From assembly GCA_003162635.1 (NCBI GenBank), contig PMNE01000049.1, positions 32,262-67,803 of the forward strand: DNA of 35,542 nucleotides, written 5' to 3'. This document shows, piece after piece, positions 23,528 through 29,526 of the stretch. The DNA is from Ignavibacteriota bacterium (GTDB taxonomy: Bacteria; Bacteroidota; Ignavibacteria; UBA10030; UBA6906). The position numbers and the translations under genes were made by a program. The notes under the pieces were generated by a model. The model was not told the origin of the DNA. It searched no databases and saw only the letters and a program-made list of their open reading frames with translations. How positions within the stretch are numbered: position 1 is the stretch's first letter; each line of letters begins with the position of its first letter.

Positions 23528-24756
23528 TGGGCTACGAATACTTCATCGCGCGCAGGTATCTCCGATCGAAACGACAACTCCGGTTCATCAATATCATTAT
23601 GCTTGTTTCGGTCGTCGGTATCACCGTGGGAGTTGCGGCGCTTATCATCGTCCTCTCGGTGTTCAACGGGTTCAATAGCGTTGTGACCAACGTCCTCATC
23701 GGCTTCGACCCTCACGTGCGCATCGAGCCCGTGCGGGGCAAGAGCGTCGCTGTTTCCGACACTCTTCTGCGCATGGTCGCGAGCGATCCGCGCGTTGCCG
23801 CTGCCGCTCCCTACATCGCAAGCAAGGCCCTTCTCATCACGTCCCACGTCAACAGGGTGGTGCTCGTGAAAGGAGTGGTCGATTCGACGATCGACGAGGT
23901 GTCGGGCGTCAAGAAGAGCATCGTGCTGGGGGCGTTCCGCTTCCACGACACGCCGGAGGAGGGGGGGATCGTACTCGGACTGGCACTCGCGGATCGCCTC
24001 GGGACGATGGTGGGCGGCGAGGTTTCGGTGGTAAGTCCGGTCGGTGTGGATGCGATGATGACGCAGTTCGGACAACCGCTGATGCGCAAATGCACTGTGG
24101 CCGGCATCTACGATTCGAACAACAAAGACTACGACGCACACTACGCCTTTATTTCCATCGAATCGGCCCGCCAGCTGTTTCAGTTCGGCAACTCGTACAG
24201 CGGCATCGAAATACGTCTCCATTCCATCAAGGATGCTGAAGATGTAAAAGAGGATCTTGAGGCAAAACTCGGCGGCGAGTACCGGATCTCGACGTGGTAC
24301 GATCTGCATCGCGACCTGTATTCTGTCATGCGAATTGAACGGTGGTCGGCATATATCATCCTTTGCCTCATCGTGGGCGTGGCAACATTCAACGTGCTCG
24401 GCTCGCTGACGATGGGCGTCGTTGAGAAGCGTCGGGATATCGGCGTTCTCAAGGCGATCGGGGCTACCCGCACAAGCATTACCCGCATCTTCATGTTCGA
24501 AGGACTGCTTGTGGGAATCCTCGGCACTGCGGCCGGCCTGCTTCTTGGTACCGTCGTGTGCCTCCTCCAGCAACGGTACGGACTCTTTCCGCTCGATCCC
24601 ACGGTGTACATTATTCCGGCGATTCCGGTCGAACTCCGATGGACCGATGACCTTGCCGTGGTCCTTGCTTCCATGCTGCTCAGCACTTTTGCGTCTTTGT
24701 ACCCGGCCCGAAGGGCAGCGCGTTTGCTCCCCGTGGATGCCATCCGATGGGAATGA
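23527..24756 (+). CDS. lolE: ABC transporter permease, LolC/LolE family (second)
   Basis: Second permease of the lipoprotein-releasing system, 409 aa, homologous to the previous gene but clearly diverged. The start ATG 23527 shares one base with the stop of the first permease; an open stretch upstream in this frame is just that gene read in another frame. Layout: helix at about 21-45 (INIIMLVSVVGITVGVAALIIVLSVFNGFN), periplasmic domain about 46-270, three helices at about 275-300, 325-350 and 372-395, and the coupling segment RRDIGVLKAIGATR. The pair probably forms a heterodimer around one LolD dimer. The gap to lolD is four bases. Confidence 0.88.
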   Translation: MGYEYFIARRYLRSKRQLRFINIIMLVSVVGITVGVAALIIVLSVFNGFNSVVTNVLIGFDPHVRIEPVRGKSVAVSDTLLRMVASDPRVAAAAPYIASKALLITSHVNRVVLVKGVVDSTIDEVSGVKKSIVLGAFRFHDTPEEGGIVLGLALADRLGTMVGGEVSVVSPVGVDAMMTQFGQPLMRKCTVAGIYDSNNKDYDAHYAFISIESARQLFQFGNSYSGIEIRLHSIKDAEDVKEDLEAKLGGEYRISTWYDLHRDLYSVMRIERWSAYIILCLIVGVATFNVLGSLTMGVVEKRRDIGVLKAIGATRTSITRIFMFEGLLVGILGTAAGLLLGTVVCLLQQRYGLFPLDPTVYIIPAIPVELRWTDDLAVVLASMLLSTFASLYPARRAARLLPVDAIRWE

Positions 24757-24760
24757 TCCG

Positions 24761-25465
24761 ATGAAACGACGAACAGAAGTCATCATTCATCTCGCAGAAA
24801 TCACAAAGACATTTCCAGGCGGCGACGCGCACGACGGTGCGCTCGTTGTGCTCCGCGGGATATCACTCGATGTCCACCAGGGAGAGATCATCGCCGTGGT
24901 TGGCGCGTCGGGCGCGGGCAAGAGCACCCTCTTACATATCGTGGGTACCCTCGAGAAGCCGACGTCGGGGAAGGTCCTGTATGACGGTGCAAACGTGTTT
25001 GCAATGGGGGAGGAGGAACTCGCTCGCTTCCGCAACGAACGGATTGGTTTCGTATTTCAGTTCCACCACCTGCTTCCCGAATTCACGTCTCTCGAAAATG
25101 TGGCCCTCCCAGCAATGATCGGGGGAAAAACCCTGGCCGAGGTGAGGGGGCTTGCGCTGGAGCTTCTCCGGGAGGTGGGGCTCGAGGATCGTGCTGAGCA
25201 AAAACCGCCAAAACTCTCGGGAGGAGAGCAACAAAGAGTTGCGGTGGCGCGCGCGCTCATGAATTCACCCCGGATCATCCTTGCAGATGAGCCGTCGGGG
25301 AATCTGGACAGTGAAAATGCCAAGAATTTGCACAAATTGATATGGATGCTCAGCCGCAACCGGGGTCAGACCTTCATTGTCGTCACCCATAATGAGGGGC
25401 TGGCGAAACAGGCCGATAGAATCGTCCATATCGCAGATGGGATGATCAAGGGGGCAGGGCGCTGA
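24761..25465 (+). CDS. lolD: ABC transporter ATP-binding protein LolD
   Basis: Cytoplasmic ATPase that powers lipoprotein release with the two permeases. The ATG at 24761 gives 234 aa, usual for LolD; the frame is open further upstream but overlaps the permease gene and has no family sequence. Motifs: Walker A GASGAGKST (48-56), a Q-loop followed by FQFHHLLPEFTSLENV, the signature LSGGEQQRVAVARAL, Walker B RIILADEPSGNLD, and the H-loop VVTHNEGLA. FHHLLPEFTALENV-like sequence after the Q-loop is characteristic of LolD and separates it from FtsE and MacB. It is the last gene of the aspS-to-lol run. Confidence 0.93.
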   Translation: MKRRTEVIIHLAEITKTFPGGDAHDGALVVLRGISLDVHQGEIIAVVGASGAGKSTLLHIVGTLEKPTSGKVLYDGANVFAMGEEELARFRNERIGFVFQFHHLLPEFTSLENVALPAMIGGKTLAEVRGLALELLREVGLEDRAEQKPPKLSGGEQQRVAVARALMNSPRIILADEPSGNLDSENAKNLHKLIWMLSRNRGQTFIVVTHNEGLAKQADRIVHIADGMIKGAGR

Positions 25466-25530
25466 TGAAAACGACGTTTGCCCCCCCCATCGTCCAAAAA
25501 GCCGGCGGAACGGCAGAGCGAAAATAGGCC

Positions 25531-25558
25531 TTGACAAATTGCGGGAATTGTCTAAATT
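25531..25558 (+). promoter_or_regulatory. Sigma-70-type promoter downstream of lolD
   Basis: A perfect TTGACA (25531-25536), 16 bases, then TAAATT (25553-25558), four of six to TATAAT. Transcription would begin near 25565, directly before two hairpins. It lies 66 bases after the lolD stop. Confidence 0.55.
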
Positions 25559-25564
25559 GGAGTA

Positions 25565-25647
25565 TGACCGTTACAACAGTTTCTCCCCTGACTGTTGTAT
25601 GGTGTATGGTCAAGCCCGGCGTTCCCCCCAACGCTGGGCTTTTTTTG
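25565..25647 (+). ncRNA. Candidate small RNA or leader with two C-rich hairpin loops
   Basis: Between the promoter and an excellent terminator there is room for a transcript of about 83 bases. Hairpin 1: TACAACAGT (25572-25580) pairs perfectly with ACTGTTGTA (25591-25599) around the loop TTCTCCCCTG. Hairpin 2 is the terminator with the loop CCCCCC. C-rich loops that can pair with Shine-Dalgarno sequences are a known theme in small RNAs of Firmicutes such as RsaE/RoxS. Alternative readings are an attenuator leader of the DUF3098 gene 40 bases downstream, or simply the lolD operon terminator. I know of no described family that matches it. Confidence 0.4.
25613..25647 (+). terminator. Rho-independent terminator
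   Basis: AGCCCGGCGTT (25613-25623) pairs with AACGCTGGGCT (25630-25640) in 11 pairs including one G-U, with a loop of six C, followed by an unbroken run of T (25640-25647). This is the clearest intrinsic terminator in the window. It closes either the aspS-lol operon or the short transcript starting near 25565. Confidence 0.9.
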
Positions 25648-25687
25648 TACGGGAATTTGTTGACACACTTGCAGGAAGGAGTACGCA

Positions 25688-25972
25688 GTGGCAAAACCCA
25701 TAAGGGCACGAAAAGAGAAAAAAGGGAAATTGTATTTCAGCGAGGGTCTGTCCCTCACTCGGGACAATTACCGGATACTTGGCGTCGGACTTCTCGTCAT
25801 CGTCGCCGGATACGCGGCGATGCTCGAGGGATCGGTGGAGGGAATCCTCCCGCTGGTGGTTTCGCCGATTCTTCTCGTCATCGGTTACTGTGTCGTCATC
25901 CCGATGGGGATCCTGTACAAGAAGGCAGGAACGAAGAACGATACCCCTGCCAGCGCAGCAACAAAGGGATGA
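25688..25972 (+). CDS. DUF3098 family membrane protein
   Basis: 94 aa, starting at GTG 25688 with AAGGAG seven bases upstream. After a very basic N-terminus (about residues 1-14) come two hydrophobic helices, about 31-47 and 55-80, with the pattern NYRILGVGLLVIVAGYAAM then SPILLVIGYCVVIPMGI. This matches DUF3098, a family found largely in Bacteroidota-type genomes, often near ftsX and uppP. Here neither is adjacent, but LolC/E permeases, which share the FtsX fold, are upstream. The role is unknown; cell-envelope function is a guess from context. Its message may be controlled by the hairpin/terminator 40 bases upstream. Confidence 0.82.
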   Translation: MAKPIRARKEKKGKLYFSEGLSLTRDNYRILGVGLLVIVAGYAAMLEGSVEGILPLVVSPILLVIGYCVVIPMGILYKKAGTKNDTPASAATKG

Positions 25973-25993
25973 ACTGATTTCCGGAAGACGCCT

Positions 25994-26374
25994 ATGGTCA
26001 TCCACGGCAGCGTTGAGGGGGGAACACGCCGGGTGAGCCTCTTGTGGGCTCTTCTCCTGTTCGCTGTGTCCGCTGCGCCCCATCACGCGGCGGCGCGGGG
26101 GAACCCGGCCACGATGCGGGAGTTCCTTTCCCGGTTTGCGGGGAAAGAGATTCTCATTGTCAACCTTCTGGAAGAGAACCTCCAGTTTGACGACGCTGAT
26201 TCCTTAACCCGGTACGTCGTGGTCCTTGATAGTGTGGCTTCGGAACACATGACCGTGCACCGGGCAGCAGGGAGCGATCGCCGTTCATTTGAATACCCCC
26301 TTGCAGAGATCCGCAGAATTACGTATCTCTTTGACGGGAAACCGTACCCACGGATAGTCATCGAAACGCAATGA
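25994..26374 (+). CDS. Small exported protein of unknown function
   Basis: Not recognised. 126 aa from ATG 25994; an in-frame GTG at 26033 would give a tidier signal peptide (SLLWALLLFAVSAAPHHAAA) and 113 aa, so the start is uncertain. The mature part is about 90 residues and appears beta-rich: EFLSRFAGKEILIVNLLEEN, then YVVVLDSVASEHMTVHR, then YPLAEIRRITYLFDGKPYPRIVIET. The alternation of short strands with a turn at FDGKPYP suggests a compact SH3-, Sm- or PRC-like barrel, but this is only an impression. It lies 21 bases after DUF3098 and 88 bases before the next gene. Confidence 0.6.
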   Translation: MVIHGSVEGGTRRVSLLWALLLFAVSAAPHHAAARGNPATMREFLSRFAGKEILIVNLLEENLQFDDADSLTRYVVVLDSVASEHMTVHRAAGSDRRSFEYPLAEIRRITYLFDGKPYPRIVIETQ

Positions 26375-26462
26375 TATCGGTTTCCGTTCGTTTCTCGCGG
26401 CTTCCTTCTTCTCTGGTCGTCTTCCCCCGCCTTGAAAATCAGCCCTTTCTTTCGTACGTTGG

Positions 26463-27137
26463 ATGTATGGGTCGATGATTTCCACATCAGAGGTCCGGTG
26501 GGTGCAACGCCTTCGGTATGCCATGTTGACGTTCATTTTCTTCACACTCGCTGTGGGCCTGGCTCCAAGCCTGAGGTGCCAGGAAGCGGAGGAGACTGTC
26601 TCCACGAACCTCGGTCTGTACCAGCAATTGGCGGCCTGTATTGCGGATTCCATGGCAGTGCAGGATTCCGGCATGACCCGCTCCTCCGTCCGGGTGATGA
26701 TCGCACCATCCGACGTTCGATGGTTTCTTCAAGATGCAGTGGATGGATCGTTCCGCGCGCGCGGATGGCATGTGGATCTCTCCGATACGGCCGTGCGCAT
26801 AGCGGAAATCGGCATCCTGCAGATGCAGGTCCGCTACGGGGAAGTCCGGCGCGAGGGATTCCTCGGTGAGCGCATGACCGATCGAAGCGTCCGCATGGTT
26901 GCGCACACGAGATTGTACAGTCCGAGAAGCGGAGTCGTTCTCTCTACCGGCGACGTCACGGCGCATCACGAAGACACGGTCGCGGTCTCCCTGTTGGGCA
27001 CGATCGAGAATCCCCTGATCCCCGTGACGAAGGGATACCTGCCGCCGGAGGGATTCTTCTCCACGTGGGCGGAGCCGCTCGTCGTCATCGGCGCTATTGC
27101 CGTCGCCGTGTATCTTTTGTTCACGGTCCGGAGTTGA
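26463..27137 (+). CDS. Exported protein with C-terminal membrane anchor, function unknown
   Basis: Not recognised. 224 aa from ATG 26463, with in-frame ATGs at 26475 and about 26520; the last would start directly at the signal sequence (MLTFIFFTLAVGLAPSLRC). The mature region (about 40-195) has a segment VRVMIAPSDVRWFLQDAVDGSFRARGWHV, a mixed alpha/beta pattern seen in small periplasmic domains that bind or regulate envelope machines. A single helix near the C-terminus (about 204-221, PLVVIGAIAVAVYLLFTV) ends in a short basic tail. The product is thus a bitopic protein with most of its mass in the periplasm. It is 14 bases before the CapA-like gene and probably in the same operon. Confidence 0.65.
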   Translation: MYGSMISTSEVRWVQRLRYAMLTFIFFTLAVGLAPSLRCQEAEETVSTNLGLYQQLAACIADSMAVQDSGMTRSSVRVMIAPSDVRWFLQDAVDGSFRARGWHVDLSDTAVRIAEIGILQMQVRYGEVRREGFLGERMTDRSVRMVAHTRLYSPRSGVVLSTGDVTAHHEDTVAVSLLGTIENPLIPVTKGYLPPEGFFSTWAEPLVVIGAIAVAVYLLFTVRS

Positions 27138-27151
27138 GGAGCAGAGGAGTA

Positions 27152-28222
27152 GTGAAGGGAGTCTTTCGGATCCCAGGAGCCGTGCTTGCCGGTTCCGTCG
27201 TTCTGTTCTTTGCGGTGCTTCACGGCGGCTCCCCGGTCGCTCCTCTTCCCGTTGCAGCAGGAAGACAAGCCGATGTCGGACGGGCAACGGCCGTCCGCTT
27301 GCTGGCGTTCGGCGATGTGAACCTTGCGCGGCGCCTGGGCCAGCGTTTGGTGGAGGGGGATACGCTGTATCCGTTTGAGGGCGTCAAAGACACCCTTTCA
27401 ACGTACGACATTGTTTTCGCGAACCTCGAATCCAACATATCGGAGCAGCATGGACGGACGGAGGATCCGAGAAGCAATGTGGTTTTCACCGCTCCTCCCG
27501 CGGCGGCACGTGCACTCCAACGGGCCGGCATCACCGTCGTTTCCACGGCCAACAACCACGCGCTGGATTTCGGGCTGCGCGCATTGCGTGAGACCCTTGC
27601 GTTTCTGGATAGTGCAGGCGTGGCACATGCAGGAACTGCTGTCGATGCGGCAGCTCTCTACCGCCCCGCAATCGTGACCGTGAGGGGATTCCGTTGTGCG
27701 TTCTTTGCAGTGACCGATATCATGAACGGGGGTGGTGATGAGTGGAAGCGCTGGGTGGCGGCGGCAGATACTGCGCAGATCTTCCCCGCGGTGCGGAAGA
27801 TCCGTGGGAACGTTGATCTCGTTGTGCTCAGCTTCCATGGAGGGGACGAATATGCCGATGTTGCCTCGGAGAGAACGCGTTGGTTTGCCCGTGCCGCTCT
27901 GGACAATGGCGTTGACATCTTCCTTGGACACCACCCGCATGTCCCGTACGGAATAGAGGTGCGGGGACGGGGTATCGCTGTCCATTCGTTGGGCAACTTT
28001 GTTTTTAAACAGCCGGGAAGATTCTGGACCGAACATGGCTATGCGCTGTCATGCACCCTGACGAGGGCGGGCGGTGCAGCAAACGTGGGGGAGATCAGAA
28101 TTCTCCCTTTGAGGGCGGGTTTTCAGCCGGTGTTTGTTACCGAACGGGATGAGTTCCAGAAGGTGTATGATCGCGTGAGGACACTGTCTCAACAGCAGGC
28201 ATGGGAAAGACTGAAATGGTGA
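27152..28222 (+). CDS. CapA family protein (metallophosphoesterase-like)
   Basis: CapA/PgsA-type protein, 356 aa from GTG 27152, with GAGGAG-like sequence ahead; the frame is open upstream but there overlaps the previous gene. An N-terminal signal/anchor (about 7-25) is followed by the calcineurin-like CapA domain: FGDVNLARRL, VFANLESNIS, STANNHALDFG, LSFHGGDEYAD, GHHPHVPYGIE and HSLGNFVF. In Bacillus, CapA acts with CapB and CapC in poly-gamma-glutamate export, but no CapB/C lies here, so another envelope role is as likely. Its 3' end overlaps the bamD start by seven bases. Confidence 0.88.
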   Translation: MKGVFRIPGAVLAGSVVLFFAVLHGGSPVAPLPVAAGRQADVGRATAVRLLAFGDVNLARRLGQRLVEGDTLYPFEGVKDTLSTYDIVFANLESNISEQHGRTEDPRSNVVFTAPPAAARALQRAGITVVSTANNHALDFGLRALRETLAFLDSAGVAHAGTAVDAAALYRPAIVTVRGFRCAFFAVTDIMNGGGDEWKRWVAAADTAQIFPAVRKIRGNVDLVVLSFHGGDEYADVASERTRWFARAALDNGVDIFLGHHPHVPYGIEVRGRGIAVHSLGNFVFKQPGRFWTEHGYALSCTLTRAGGAANVGEIRILPLRAGFQPVFVTERDEFQKVYDRVRTLSQQQAWERLKW

Positions 28223-29043
28223 GAACACTTTCAATAGCGGCAGTTGCCCTTCTTCTCGTCGGGCTTGTGGGGTGCGGATCGAGTAATGAAATTGCGAACC
28301 TCCCTGTGGAGGAACGTTACTCGAGGGCAAAGGCGCTCTTCGACGAAGAATCGTACCTTGATGCCATCAATGAATTCACGGTGGTCACCCTCCAGTATCA
28401 GGGAAGCCAGTTCGCCGCTGATGCCCAGTTCTATCTCGGAGAATGCAGGTATAACCGGCATGAATTCCTTCTGGCGGGATTCGAGTATGGCGTGGTCAAG
28501 CGCAGCTACCCGGCAAGTCCGCGGGTCCCGGAGGCGCAATACAAGCTCGCGATGTCGTATTATATGCTGTCACCGAAATCGTCGCTTGACCAGCAGTACA
28601 CGCGCAAGGCCGTCGACGAATTCCAGACATTCGTCGAGTACTATCCCAAGAACCCTCTGGCCGATGATGCTTCCGCAAAGATCCGGGAATTGAACACGAA
28701 GCTTGCGAAGAAACTGTACGATGCGGGATTGCAGTACGTGAAGCTCGAACGCTACAAAGCGGCGATCCAGTACTTCGACAACGTCATTGAGAAGTACCAT
28801 GATACGGAATTCGCGCCGCTTGCGTTCCTTGACAAGACGGAAATCCTCATCGACCGGAAACGCTACAGCGATGCCAGCCTGGAGCTCGCCCGGTTTTACA
28901 AACGATTTGCCAACAGCGTGCTCCGTGCGAGGGCGGACGCTCTGCGCGACCGACTCGCGGCGGAATGGAACGGGGCAGTCCCGCAGGCACCTCCGATTGT
29001 TGCTCCACTGACATCCAGTGAAACACGCACCGGAGATCGCTGA
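28216..29043 (+). CDS. bamD: Outer membrane protein assembly factor BamD
   Basis: TPR lipoprotein of the BAM complex that helps insert beta-barrels into the outer membrane. ATG 28216 gives 275 aa with a short signal and lipobox LVGC (Cys20); ATG 28201 would add five residues. Tetratricopeptide-like repeats run from about 30 to 240: RYSRAKALFDEESYLDAINEF, FYLGECRYNRHEFLLAGFEYG, and YVKLERYKAAIQYFDNVIEKY. The length and the SYLDAI..F pattern fit the BamD/YfiO family. Start overlaps the capA-like gene and the stop overlaps the thioesterase ATG by one base. Its presence shows a diderm envelope. Confidence 0.92.
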   Translation: MVRTLSIAAVALLLVGLVGCGSSNEIANLPVEERYSRAKALFDEESYLDAINEFTVVTLQYQGSQFAADAQFYLGECRYNRHEFLLAGFEYGVVKRSYPASPRVPEAQYKLAMSYYMLSPKSSLDQQYTRKAVDEFQTFVEYYPKNPLADDASAKIRELNTKLAKKLYDAGLQYVKLERYKAAIQYFDNVIEKYHDTEFAPLAFLDKTEILIDRKRYSDASLELARFYKRFANSVLRARADALRDRLAAEWNGAVPQAPPIVAPLTSSETRTGDR

Positions 29044-29510
29044 TGGCGCCGAAACGAGTGGCCGAGTCCCGGGTGGTCACGACGAACCTCGTGCTCCCGA
29101 ACGACACGAACCAGTTGGGCAACCTGCTCGGCGGTACGATGATGCACTGGATCGACGTGTGCGCAGCCATCGCCGCGCAACGACATTCGGGACATGTGTG
29201 CGTCACCGCCTCTGTCGATGACCTCGTGTTCCACGATCCGATCAAACTGGGGGACGTCGTGACGTTGACGGCGTTCGTGACACGGGCATTCCATTCTTCC
29301 ATGGAGATTGGCGTTACCGTTGGCGCCGTCTCGACGGGTGGAAGGCAGATAGCGAGGGCTACTTCGGCATTTCTTACGTTTGTGGCCATCGATGAGGCAG
29401 GACGCACCGTGGCGATACCACCGCTGCTTCCCGAAAATGATGAGGAAAAACTTCTTTTCGATCAGGCGCTGGTACGCCGGGAACTTCGCCTCAAGCACAG
29501 GCAATCGTAG
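29043..29510 (+). CDS. Hotdog-fold acyl-CoA thioesterase
   Basis: Hydrolyses an acyl-CoA to free acid and CoA in the cytoplasm; 155 aa, single hotdog domain, YciA/BACH-type. The conserved active-site region is LPNDTNQLGNLLGGTMMHWIDVCAAIAA (about 18-45), with the catalytic Asn/Asp region in this family, followed by VTASVDDLVFHDPIKLGDVVTL. The chain ends in a basic tail. Its ATG shares one base with the bamD stop, so translational coupling is likely even though its cytoplasmic role is not obviously linked to BamD. Chain-length preference cannot be judged. Confidence 0.9.
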   Translation: MAPKRVAESRVVTTNLVLPNDTNQLGNLLGGTMMHWIDVCAAIAAQRHSGHVCVTASVDDLVFHDPIKLGDVVTLTAFVTRAFHSSMEIGVTVGAVSTGGRQIARATSAFLTFVAIDEAGRTVAIPPLLPENDEEKLLFDQALVRRELRLKHRQS

Positions 29511-29526
29511 GAGGCGATCGCGTCCA

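Noticed and set aside
24422-24760. Extended start for lolD
   Set aside because: Overlaps the permease gene for over 300 bases and would make LolD far too long.
22322-24786. Long - strand frames opposite the lol genes
   Set aside because: They are shadows of strongly coding + strand genes, His/Arg-rich and without family motifs.
25531-25977. Long + strand frame across the terminator and DUF3098
   Set aside because: It reads through the T-run of the terminator, and its sequence is arginine/proline-rich noise in the shadow of DUF3098.
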